Assembly (NCBI RefSeq): GCF_002836255.1
Contig: NZ_PJAU01000048.1
Coordinates: forward strand, 1 to 64,000
DNA: 64,000 nucleotides
Source of the DNA: Colwellia sp. 75C3
Lineage (GTDB): Bacteria > Pseudomonadota > Gammaproteobacteria > Enterobacterales > Alteromonadaceae
Reading direction: 5' to 3'
Part shown: piece after piece, positions 52,101-60,308 of the stretch
Numbering within the stretch: position 1 is the stretch's first letter
How the letters are laid out: every line of letters starts with the position of its first letter
The notes under the pieces: model-generated
The model's input: the letters and a program-made list of their open reading frames with translations, nothing else
Told to the model about the DNA's origin: nothing
The model's database searches: none
Program-made: the position numbers and the translations under genes

Positions 52101-52799
52101 ATGAATAAATATATTGCAGAATGTATTGGCACTTTTTGGTTGGTACTTGGTGGTTGTGGTAGCGCTGTACTAGCTGCAGGGTTTCCTGAAGTGGGCATTG
52201 GTTTACTTGGTGTATCATTCGCCTTTGGTTTAACGGTACTTACTATGGCTTATGCGATAGGCCATATCTCGGGTTGTCATTTAAACCCAGCAGTGTCGGT
52301 AGGATTATGGGCAGGAGGACGTTTTCCTGCTAACGAACTTATGCCTTATATCATTGCACAAGTGGTTGGCGCTATTCTTGGTGGTGGTGCTTTATACCTT
52401 ATAGCGAGTGGCCAACCAGGTTTTGATTTATCTGCAGGTTTTGCTTCAAATGGTTTTGGTGAACATTCTCCAGGCGGTTATTCGATGACAGCAGCGCTTG
52501 TCGCTGAAGTTGTGTTAACCATGATGTTCATCTTTGTCATTATGGGCGCAACGGACAAACGTGCACCCGCAGGATTAGCACCTATTGCTATTGGTTTGTG
52601 TTTAACGTTAATTCATTTGATCAGTATTCCAGTAACAAATACCTCAGTAAATCCGGCGCGTAGTACTGGTGTTGCTTTATATGTTGGTGATTGGGCTGTG
52701 GCGCAATTATGGCTTTTTTGGGTTGCTCCTATAATTGGTGGCTTTATTGGCGCGAAGTTATATCGCTTAGTGGCTAAAGAAGAGCCAGAAGCTAGTTAA
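52101..52799 (+). CDS. aqpZ: AqpZ, aquaporin Z
   Basis: AqpZ is a tetrameric water channel in the inner membrane. The 232 residues from the ATG at 52101 show six membrane segments and both NPA boxes: [12 protein letters not shown] and [13 protein letters not shown]. The [19 protein letters not shown] region is nearly identical to E. coli AqpZ. AAGGGA lies about eight bases before this ATG; the longer in-frame start at 52059 would add 14 residues not in the family. No osmotic-response gene is adjacent. Confidence 0.96.
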   Translation: MNKYIAECIGTFWLVLGGCGSAVLAAGFPEVGIGLLGVSFAFGLTVLTMAYAIGHISGCHLNPAVSVGLWAGGRFPANELMPYIIAQVVGAILGGGALYLIASGQPGFDLSAGFASNGFGEHSPGGYSMTAALVAEVVLTMMFIFVIMGATDKRAPAGLAPIAIGLCLTLIHLISIPVTNTSVNPARSTGVALYVGDWAVAQLWLFWVAPIIGGFIGAKLYRLVAKEEPEAS

Positions 52800-52850
52800 T
52801 GAGTCGTTTATATTCAAAAGAACCATTTATGCTTCGTAAATATTAAGCAT

Positions 52851-52888
52851 AAAAAAGACCGGATTGCTCAAAACAAACCGGTCTTTTT
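52851..52888. terminator. Bidirectional terminator between aqpZ and the porin
   Basis: AAAAAGACCGG and CCGGTCTTTTT form an 11-base stem around a 15-base loop, with T-runs on both strands. Confidence 0.88.
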
Positions 52889-52909
52889 ATTTTTTATGTT
52901 CTTAGAGTA

Positions 52910-54151
52910 TTACCAGTAACTACGCATAGCTACAGTGAAACTCCAACCATCATACGCTCCACCATCATTGGCGTTATCATCCATTTTTGCGTATTGTAAG
53001 CCAGCTTGAAACTTTAATTTGTGGTCGTTTACGAACCAGTTAACACCTGCATAAACTTCTTGGTATTTATCACCACGCTCACCGTCTACGATGCTTACGC
53101 CATGCTCATCAACTACTTTGCTATCATAACGACCTAAACGAACGCCATTATCTTCTGAGCTACTTAAGTAGGTGTAACGAGCAACCCACTGAATTTTTTC
53201 ACTTTGTTGATACGTTGGCATCACCACAACACCAAAAAGATCACTTTGACCTAAATCACCTTTACCCCAAGAGATATCACTAAGTAAACCCCAGTCATTT
53301 TGTTTAAATTTACTAGAGGTACTAATTACTTGTGAGAAGTCGCGGGTATTACCTTCTTCGTGAGTATCGTTATAAATATAATCGAAACTTACTTCACCTT
53401 TATCCCAAAGACTATTTTTTGCTAACTTCTTAGCCGTTGAAAACATTGCGAAGTAACTGGCATCGCTAATCGATATTTCATCTGATCCATCGCTAGAAAA
53501 TATACCTGTTTTATACGACCAATCATCAGTGAACTTACTTTTAACGCTAACACCAGTAAAGTACTCTGAGGTAAACCATAAATTATTAGTAAGGTTGTTT
53601 CTTTGTGGTGTAAGTAGCTTTTTAGATGACGTTTTACCATCTAAAGTAAAGCCAGTAGATTGTTTTAAAAACTTAAGTTCAGTATTTTTATCTAGTGACC
53701 AAGCGACATTTGCATCCGTTAAGCGATTATAAGCATCATCTAATGAATCATTTAAGTTAATATCCGCTTCTAATGCGTAAGTAAATTCGCCTGTTTTTCC
53801 TTTAAATCCAAAGCGAAAACGACGCCATGCAGTATCGTTATAATCACCTTGCTCACTATCAACCCATGCAGAGTCTAGTTGCAAGCGGCCTGATAATTTA
53901 AAGTAATCACCTTGATCATTGTCATATAAATTAGCAAAGTCCCACGCATCATTAATATTACTTTCAGTGCCTTTATTTACTTCAGAGTATTGTGTTGCTT
54001 TCGTGATTATTTCATTGTCTTCAATTGCAGCACTCGTTTTTGCATAAGCGAATGAAGTACTCAGTGACGTTGCCACAGCAACTGCAATGATTAATTTTGC
54101 AGGTGAAAGGGCACGTGCTGATGTTTTATTAGTTAATGTCTGATTTTTCAT
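52910..54151 (-). CDS. Outer-membrane porin of the OprP/OprO (Porin_O_P) type
   Basis: From the ATG at 54151 the 413-residue precursor has a signal peptide ending near TSFAYA. The mature protein is a beta-barrel: alternating aromatic strands, GRLQLDSAWVD, RRFRFGFKGKTGEFTYALEADINL and a C-terminal strand ending in Trp (MRSYW), the sorting signal for the outer membrane. The Porin_O_P family includes phosphate/pyrophosphate channels, but specificity cannot be read here. No pho box was recognised. The in-frame start at 54181 only adds residues before the signal peptide. Confidence 0.85.
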   Translation of the reverse strand: MKNQTLTNKTSARALSPAKLIIAVAVATSLSTSFAYAKTSAAIEDNEIITKATQYSEVNKGTESNINDAWDFANLYDNDQGDYFKLSGRLQLDSAWVDSEQGDYNDTAWRRFRFGFKGKTGEFTYALEADINLNDSLDDAYNRLTDANVAWSLDKNTELKFLKQSTGFTLDGKTSSKKLLTPQRNNLTNNLWFTSEYFTGVSVKSKFTDDWSYKTGIFSSDGSDEISISDASYFAMFSTAKKLAKNSLWDKGEVSFDYIYNDTHEEGNTRDFSQVISTSSKFKQNDWGLLSDISWGKGDLGQSDLFGVVVMPTYQQSEKIQWVARYTYLSSSEDNGVRLGRYDSKVVDEHGVSIVDGERGDKYQEVYAGVNWFVNDHKLKFQAGLQYAKMDDNANDGGAYDGWSFTVAMRSYW

Positions 54152-54374
54152 ATTAATTACTATCATAAAGTTGAAGACCAAATTTTTAGGATATTACTCA
54201 TTTTTGAGCGCGGCGCTAATAAATGTAGGATTGTTAAATACCAAACAGGTTAATTAACGGGTCAATGTCGAGTCGTTATTTAAAATGTTTGCTATAACTT
54301 CATTCATAAAGTGAATGTGGTGCTATTACAACATTGCTTTATGACAGAAATATTACATGAGGGGACTAAAGTGA

Positions 54375-54402
54375 AATAAAAGTGTCACAATAATGTAACA
54401 CT
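54375..54402 (-). terminator. Terminator of srmB
   Basis: On the minus strand AGTGTTAC and GTGACACT pair with one mismatch around ATTATT and run into TTTTATTTC, about 25 bases after the srmB stop. Confidence 0.65.
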
Positions 54403-54425
54403 CAGGGGCTGGGATTTGGCTAAGC

Positions 54426-55679
54426 TTATTTCGCTGCTTTGGCTTTCTTAGCTTTTTTCTTTACTTGCTTCTTAGTTTTAGCTTTTTTCTGAGAAGTCGT
54501 AAGCTTAATTTTTGCCTTTTTATTGACTACGCGTGATTCTTTATTCTTTGGTCGTAACTCTTGAATAAAACGGCGTGATAGGCGTTCTTTGGTGTAACGC
54601 TCTATTTTGCCAATAACGGCCATATCGTGTGCTTCTACTAAGGAGATAGCAGTACCTTTGTTACCGGCACGGCCTGTACGTCCAATACGGTGAATGTAAA
54701 TATCAACTTTACGTGGCATGTCGAAATTAATAACATGAGTGATGTCGTCAATATCTAAACCGCGAGCGGCAACATCCGTCGCGACTAATACTTTTATTTC
54801 ACCACTTTTAAAACGCTCAATAGCTTTATTACGTTTGTCTTGTGGCATTTTTCCTTCTAACCAAACACAAGGTAACTCTTCAGCATAAAGCTTGCCTGAA
54901 AGGTACTGTACCGTTTCACGTTTATTCGCAAAAACTACCGTACGTTCAACGCCTTCTTGCTTAAGTGTATTCACCAACAATTTGAGCTTATGATCAAAAT
55001 TATCAGCTAAATGAACCCATTGATGAATAATTGCTTTTTCTTTACGTGATGGAGTTGCTTCTAAAAAGATAGGATCATTAAGTACTTCTTCGGCAAACCG
55101 CGTTACACCAGCACTTTCTAAAGTCGCTGAAAATAGCATGGTTTGCTTACGCCAGCGAGCTTCGCCAACAATACGATTAATCGCTTCACTAAAGCCAAGG
55201 TCGAGCATGCGATCAGCTTCATCTAAAATAAGAATCTCTATTTCGCGCGCATCAAATTGTTCATTTTCAATATATTCTAATAAACGACCAGGTGTAGCGA
55301 CTAAAATATCAGTTGTCGTGGTTAATATATCTGCATGGCTACCGTAATTAACGCCGCCTGTTATTACGCCAGTTTTTATTTTTGTCAGCTCAGTAATCTG
55401 TTCACTATCTGCGCCAATTTGTATCGCCAATTCGCGTGTAGGTGTTAAAATTAATACACGCGGAAAGCCTGGTTGAGTACGTGGATAATCTAACAAGTGC
55501 TGAGCAACAGGTAATAAAAATGCGGCTGTTTTACCGGTACCAGTTGGGGCAGATGCTAATATATCTTTGCCGATCATCGCTTCAGGGATTACAAGTTCTT
55601 GAATTGAGGTAGGCTTGGTGTAACCAATTTTTTGGATACTGGCTAATAATTCTGAGTCTAGATCAAATTGCTCAAACAT
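54426..55679 (-). CDS. srmB: SrmB-like DEAD-box RNA helicase
   Basis: DEAD-box helicase with Q-motif (GYTKPTSIQ), motif I APTGTGKT, Ia PTRELA, Ib TPGRL, II DEAD in ILDEADRML, III SAT, then the second RecA-like lobe with ARGLDIDD and HRIGRTGRAG. SrmB acts in early 50S subunit assembly. The start region MFEQFDLDSELLASI and overall length fit SrmB rather than RhlE or DeaD. From the ATG at 55679 it has 417 residues, and the last about 40 are a lysine/alanine-rich basic tail. Cold-adapted bacteria often rely on such helicases. Confidence 0.9.
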   Translation of the reverse strand: MFEQFDLDSELLASIQKIGYTKPTSIQELVIPEAMIGKDILASAPTGTGKTAAFLLPVAQHLLDYPRTQPGFPRVLILTPTRELAIQIGADSEQITELTKIKTGVITGGVNYGSHADILTTTTDILVATPGRLLEYIENEQFDAREIEILILDEADRMLDLGFSEAINRIVGEARWRKQTMLFSATLESAGVTRFAEEVLNDPIFLEATPSRKEKAIIHQWVHLADNFDHKLKLLVNTLKQEGVERTVVFANKRETVQYLSGKLYAEELPCVWLEGKMPQDKRNKAIERFKSGEIKVLVATDVAARGLDIDDITHVINFDMPRKVDIYIHRIGRTGRAGNKGTAISLVEAHDMAVIGKIERYTKERLSRRFIQELRPKNKESRVVNKKAKIKLTTSQKKAKTKKQVKKKAKKAKAAK

Positions 55680-55999
55680 AGGGGATAGTTCACTAAGTGT
55701 TAATAATACCAGTTTCATTAAATAAGTGATCTACTTTAATACGTAGGTAAAATTGCCAAGTGCAAGGCATTTATTTAACTAACTAGTTGCTCTAATTATT
55801 AAATAAATAACGATGTAGTTGGTTATTTTAACCAGTAGAAATGATTAATTACTTAGTGAGATTGGTATAATGATAATATGAGGGCAATTATAGTGGTTTT
55901 AGCCCTTGCTGTAACTATTTATCGCAAGGACTAAGTAATTGACTGAGTAAATTGATGGAGTAAATTAACTGAGAGATTTTTTTGAATTTTTAGAAGCAA
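55680..55999. other. Gap between srmB and fldB with short tandem repeats
   Basis: This 320-base stretch holds the srmB promoter side and the fldB end. It contains a hairpin formed by CCTTGC and GCAAGG around 55903-55928 and a short tandem repeat at 55930-55973, listed separately. No gene seen. Confidence 0.5.
55930..55973. repeat. 13-bp tandem repeats downstream of fldB
   Basis: Units read ACTAAGTAATTG, ACTGAGTAAATTG and ATGGAGTAAATTA, with a partial fourth ACTGAG. They lie between the srmB start and the fldB stop. Confidence 0.65.
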
Positions 56000-56518
56000 T
56001 TAAAGTAAGTTACTGTACTCAACTAATACTTGTTCACACCAAGTATCTAAACGCTCGTCGGTTAAGTTGTATTGGCTATCTTCATCTAACGATAAACCGA
56101 CAAATTGGCTTTCATCACTTGTTAATGCTTTTGAAGCAATAAACTCATACCCTTGATTTGGCCAATAACCAATAACTTTTGCACCTTGCTCTGTTACTTG
56201 TTCGTGTAGCAAACCTAATGCATCTTGAAACCATTCAGTATAACCCACTTGATCGCCCATGCCATATAGGGCAATAATTTTATCCGAAAGATCTAACTGA
56301 TTAATATCACTCCAAATTGACTCCCAGTCTTCTTGAAGTTCACCAAAATCCCAGGTAGAAATACCGAAAATAATAAAATCATAATCAAGGCACAGTGCTA
56401 ATGGTTGATCTTTGATATTAAATATATCAACCAGATCAGCACCGATTATCGCCTGAATTTTTTCGGCAACTATCTCAGTGTAACAAGTGGTTGAACCATA
56501 AAATAAACCAATTTTCAT
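56000..56518 (-). CDS. fldB: FldB-type flavodoxin
   Basis: This is an FMN electron carrier of 172 residues (E. coli FldB 173). The phosphate loop GLFYGSTTCYTE is at the N-terminus, and the aromatic FMN-stacking segments include STWDFGELQEDWE and YGMGDQVGY. Cys replaces Gly in the phosphate loop, as in FldB. The FldB-specific GYWPNQGYEF and the LTDERLDTWCEQVL ending favour FldB over FldA. It is divergent from dsbC. xerD, which separates the two in E. coli, is missing. Confidence 0.93.
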   Translation of the reverse strand: MKIGLFYGSTTCYTEIVAEKIQAIIGADLVDIFNIKDQPLALCLDYDFIIFGISTWDFGELQEDWESIWSDINQLDLSDKIIALYGMGDQVGYTEWFQDALGLLHEQVTEQGAKVIGYWPNQGYEFIASKALTSDESQFVGLSLDEDSQYNLTDERLDTWCEQVLVEYSNLL

Positions 56519-56752
56519 TATGCTATATCCAATTTAAATGCGAGTACGGGTAGAATCAGCGAGATTTTAGCAAAAAGATTTATCTTTGTTTACAAGTTAA
56601 TTCAATTTACTGACTATTTTAAGTTGCAAATAATCTCTCATGGCTGTAATTTCCTTGCATATAACTAGGTCTATTGTAATGAGCACGATTATTTTGCTTA
56701 TTTTAATATCGATTTATTGCTATTACTTGTTAGGAAATTGTTAGGAACCATT

Positions 56753-57547
56753 ATGTATAAAACATTATTTTTTAGCGCGGTGCTTACCACGCTCACTTTA
56801 CCTTTATTTTTTCAAAGTGCAAATGCAGCAACGTCTGTTAATGTACCTGCCGCATTAGCTAAACCAGCAACTAACGATACTGCGCTTAACGTCGAAATTT
56901 TAAAAGAAAAATTTAGTCAAAGTTTAGGAATGAAGGTTGATAAAATTGAAGCTACACCTATAGCTGGTATTGCGTTAGTAGTGACAGACCAAGGCGTATT
57001 TTATGCTAGTTATGATGGCGACTTTTTGATACATGGCAAAGTGTATAGTTTAGGTGATAAGGTTATAAATTTAACCGAAAATAGTTTGGCTGAAGTGCGA
57101 CTTAAGGGTTTAGAAACGTTTAAGGATGACACTATTGTTTATAAAGCTAAAAATGAAAAATATGTTGTCACCGTCTTTACCGATATTACCTGTGGCTATT
57201 GCCGTAAAATGCATGAACAAATGGATGATTACAATGCGCGCGGTATTACTTTTCGCTATTTAGCTTACCCACGTTCAGGTATAAAAGACCAAATAGGTAA
57301 CTATAGTCAAGGCTTCAAAGATTTACGTTCAGTGTGGTGTAATGAAGATAACGCTCTGGCATTGACTAAAGCTAAATCAGGTAGTGGTATCGCTAATCGA
57401 ATTTGTGAATCACCGATTGAAGCCCAGTTCAATTTCGGTCGTAAAGTTGGTGTAAGTGGCACACCGGCAATTATTTTATCAAATGGTACTATGATTCCAG
57501 GCTATCAGCCGCCAGAGCAATTAGAAAAGTTACTGAAAACTATTTAA
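56753..57547 (+). CDS. dsbC: DsbC, periplasmic disulfide isomerase
   Basis: DsbC repairs wrong disulfide bonds in the periplasm. From the ATG at 56753 (264 residues) it has a signal peptide (LTLPLFFQSANA), a dimerisation domain (about 40-95), a linker helix, and a thioredoxin fold with the active-site CGYC at about residues 147-150 and the cis-Pro in VSGTPAIILS. A structural cysteine pair appears in VWCNED and RICES. AGGAA lies eight bases before this ATG; the in-frame start at 56717 is rejected. recJ follows as in E. coli. Confidence 0.95.
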   Translation: MYKTLFFSAVLTTLTLPLFFQSANAATSVNVPAALAKPATNDTALNVEILKEKFSQSLGMKVDKIEATPIAGIALVVTDQGVFYASYDGDFLIHGKVYSLGDKVINLTENSLAEVRLKGLETFKDDTIVYKAKNEKYVVTVFTDITCGYCRKMHEQMDDYNARGITFRYLAYPRSGIKDQIGNYSQGFKDLRSVWCNEDNALALTKAKSGSGIANRICESPIEAQFNFGRKVGVSGTPAIILSNGTMIPGYQPPEQLEKLLKTI

Positions 57548-57580
57548 TCCCAATTCATTAGTGTAATAAATTATCTCTAT

Positions 57581-57616
57581 AAAAGTACTTGCTGATTATC
57601 ACCAAGTACTTTTTTT
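57581..57616 (+). terminator. Terminator between dsbC and recJ
   Basis: AAAAGTACTTG and CAAGTACTTTT form an 11-base stem around an 11-base loop, with a T-run. Confidence 0.85.
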
Positions 57617-57676
57617 ACGTTCAAAATAAGTCACTAATATCTCCTCTTATCACCAGAAAAACTGAGAACGAATAGC

Positions 57677-59440
57677 ATGAATAAAAAAATTATTCGCCGA
57701 GCGCAAGTATCCACAAATCATTTGCCAGAGAGCTTACCTGAAATCATAAAACAAATTTATGCCAGCCGAGGTATGCAATCAGCAGAAGAACTTGAGCTTA
57801 GCGTTGCTCGTTTACAAGGTATGGTTGATGAAACAGCGCTGATGGGCATGGACAAAGCATGTCAGTTACTTCATGACGCACTCGTAAATAAAATGCGTAT
57901 CATCATTGTGGGTGATTTTGATGCTGATGGCGCTACCAGTACCGCATTGATGATGATTTCATTAAGCCTATTTGGTAGTAATAATCATGACTTTATTGTA
58001 CCAAACCGTTTTGAATATGGTTACGGCCTAACACCTGAAATAGTCGATCTTGCAGCACAACAAAATGCGCAAATGCTAATAACGGTAGATAACGGTATTA
58101 GTTGTATTGCGGGTGTTAAACGTGCAAAAGACTTAGGTATGCAGGTTATTGTGACTGACCATCATTTACCTGGTCATTCTTTACCTATTGCTGACGCTAT
58201 TGTTAACCCTAATCAGCATGGTTGTAACTTCCCGAGTAAAGCCCTTGCAGGTGTGGGTGTCGCTTTTTACTTAATGCTGGCTTTAAGAAAATATTGCCGT
58301 GAGCATAACTACTTTGCTGAGCAGGGTATTAGTGAACCTAATATCGCACAGCTACTCGATTTAGTTGCTTTAGGTACTGTTGCCGACGTGGTTTCACTTG
58401 ATGCCAATAACCGAATTTTAGTTGACCAAGGTCTAAAACGTATTCGTGCAGGTAAAACTCGACCTGGCATTCAAGCGCTTATTGAAATAGCTAATAAAAA
58501 CCAGCAAAGACTTGTTGCCAGTGACTTTGGTTTTGCACTAGGTCCGCGCATTAATGCTGCAGGACGTTTAGATGATATGTCTTATGGCATTAATTGCTTA
58601 TTGGCTAATGATTTATCGAGTGCTCGTGTCATGGCAGCAGAGCTTGATGATCTAAATAAAGCTCGCCGAGAAATAGAGCAGGGCATGCAACAAGAAGCAG
58701 AACGAGTACTGACATCACTCAATTTTGATGATGATAATTTACCTAATGCTATTTCACTTTTTCAAGCTGATTGGCATCAAGGTGTTATTGGTATCGTTGC
58801 TGGACGATTAAAAGAGAAATTTCATCGCCCTTGTATTGTTTTTGCTAAAGCGAAGGAAGAGGATAATGATGCCGATAATGCCGAGATTAAAGGCTCAGCG
58901 CGATCAATTCCAGGTTTGCATATTCGCGATTTACTCGAACATATTGATAGCCAAAATCCAGGGTTAATTATTAAGTTTGGTGGTCATGCGATGGCGGCAG
59001 GTTTATCGATTAAACAAAAAGATTTTGCTCTGTTTCAACAACACTTTAATACAGTGGCCGGTAAATGGTTAAAGCCTGAAGATTTAGACAGCATCATTTT
59101 GTCTGATGGTGAATTAAGTGCAGACTTACTTACCCTTGAATTTGCAGAAAAATTACGTGACGCTGGTCCATGGGGACAAAACTTTCCCGAGCCTTTATTT
59201 GACGATACCTTCACCTTAGTGCAGCAGCGAATTGTTGGTGAAAAGCATTTAAAACTTGTTGTGCAAAAAGACACTATTCATGGTCAACAAGTTTTCGATG
59301 GTATTGCCTTTAATGTTGACGTTAACGCGTGGCCTAATACACAAGCGAAACAAGTTCACCTTGCTTATCGTCTTGATGTTAATGAATTTCGTGGTAAGCG
59401 CACGGTACAGTTGATGATTGAAGATCTCCGTACAGCGTAG
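57677..59440 (+). CDS. recJ: RecJ, single-strand 5'-3' exonuclease
   Basis: RecJ resects 5' strands in RecF-type recombination and mismatch repair. The 587 residues (E. coli 577) carry the DHH-family motifs: VGDFDADGATSTALM (about 79-93), TVDNGIS, VTDHHLPG and the DHHA1 region with GGHAMAAGLSIK. The C-terminal OB fold follows. It sits with dsbC and prfB as in E. coli. Confidence 0.97.
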   Translation: MNKKIIRRAQVSTNHLPESLPEIIKQIYASRGMQSAEELELSVARLQGMVDETALMGMDKACQLLHDALVNKMRIIIVGDFDADGATSTALMMISLSLFGSNNHDFIVPNRFEYGYGLTPEIVDLAAQQNAQMLITVDNGISCIAGVKRAKDLGMQVIVTDHHLPGHSLPIADAIVNPNQHGCNFPSKALAGVGVAFYLMLALRKYCREHNYFAEQGISEPNIAQLLDLVALGTVADVVSLDANNRILVDQGLKRIRAGKTRPGIQALIEIANKNQQRLVASDFGFALGPRINAAGRLDDMSYGINCLLANDLSSARVMAAELDDLNKARREIEQGMQQEAERVLTSLNFDDDNLPNAISLFQADWHQGVIGIVAGRLKEKFHRPCIVFAKAKEEDNDADNAEIKGSARSIPGLHIRDLLEHIDSQNPGLIIKFGGHAMAAGLSIKQKDFALFQQHFNTVAGKWLKPEDLDSIILSDGELSADLLTLEFAEKLRDAGPWGQNFPEPLFDDTFTLVQQRIVGEKHLKLVVQKDTIHGQQVFDGIAFNVDVNAWPNTQAKQVHLAYRLDVNEFRGKRTVQLMIEDLRTA

Positions 59441-59470
59441 CTTTAAAAATAGAGAACGAAGGACATAACG

Positions 59471-60193
59471 ATGGATCAAGCACTGGCCACTATTCCATTA
59501 AGTAAGCTCGCCATAGCTTTTATACCGGTAGTCTTTGTACTGGTATTATTAGCTTGCTGGTCGTTGCCACAAAAGCGCACCTGGCACGCATTGGTTCGCA
59601 TGTTAGTGCAGTTATTACTGGTGGGTTATGTTTTAAGTTACATTTTTGAAAGTGATAATGCTTGGATTATCGGCGCCTTGTTACTTGTTATGGTGCTTTT
59701 TTCAAGTTGGATCGCTTTAAATAATATTGAATCGCCAGGGAAGTCTCTTTTTAATAGTGCCTTCTGGGCCATCTTTATCAGTAGCGTTATTGTCTTGTTG
59801 GTCATTACCCAAGGGGTGTTAAATCTTGAACCTTGGCATGAGGCAAAAACACTGGTGCCACTGGCAGGCATGGTTTTCGCTAATGGCATGAATAGCGTAA
59901 GTTTATGTGGCGAACGTTTTTTTGCTGAAATTAATCGCGGTGAAAGCTATCTAGATGCACGTAATATTGCCTTCAAAGCGTCTATGATCCCCAATGTGAA
60001 TGCCTTATTTGCTGTTGGTATTGTTTCGTTACCGGGAATGATGACAGGACAAATTCTGGCTGGCGTCTCGCCCTTTATTGCAGCGCGTTATCAAATTATG
60101 GTCATGTGTATGGTCTTTGCTTCAGCAGGCTTAGCATCGGCAATATTCTTAATGCTAAATAAAAAATATAATAGGCTCATAATAAAAAATTAA
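59471..60193 (+). CDS. FetB/YbbM-like ABC transporter permease (UPF0014)
   Basis: The 240-residue inner-membrane protein has about seven hydrophobic segments and the UPF0014 signature: LVPLAGMVFANGMNSVSL, the long GESYLDARNIAFKASMIPNVNALFAVG segment and VSLPGMMTGQILAG. E. coli FetB pairs with the ATPase FetA for iron export. No ATP-binding partner gene is visible next to it, so this copy is an orphan within the window. A GAAGGA site precedes the ATG. It starts only 31 bases after recJ and may be cotranscribed with it. Confidence 0.85.
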   Translation: MDQALATIPLSKLAIAFIPVVFVLVLLACWSLPQKRTWHALVRMLVQLLLVGYVLSYIFESDNAWIIGALLLVMVLFSSWIALNNIESPGKSLFNSAFWAIFISSVIVLLVITQGVLNLEPWHEAKTLVPLAGMVFANGMNSVSLCGERFFAEINRGESYLDARNIAFKASMIPNVNALFAVGIVSLPGMMTGQILAGVSPFIAARYQIMVMCMVFASAGLASAIFLMLNKKYNRLIIKN

Positions 60194-60308
60194 CACTAAG
60201 TTGTTAGCAAAAGTAAATTAATAAAGAGCAGAATGTTGTATATTTAACTTTCTAAAGTAGCCCAAAGGCCTCCAATATCCGCACTCCAATTAGTATGGTA
60301 TTAATATT

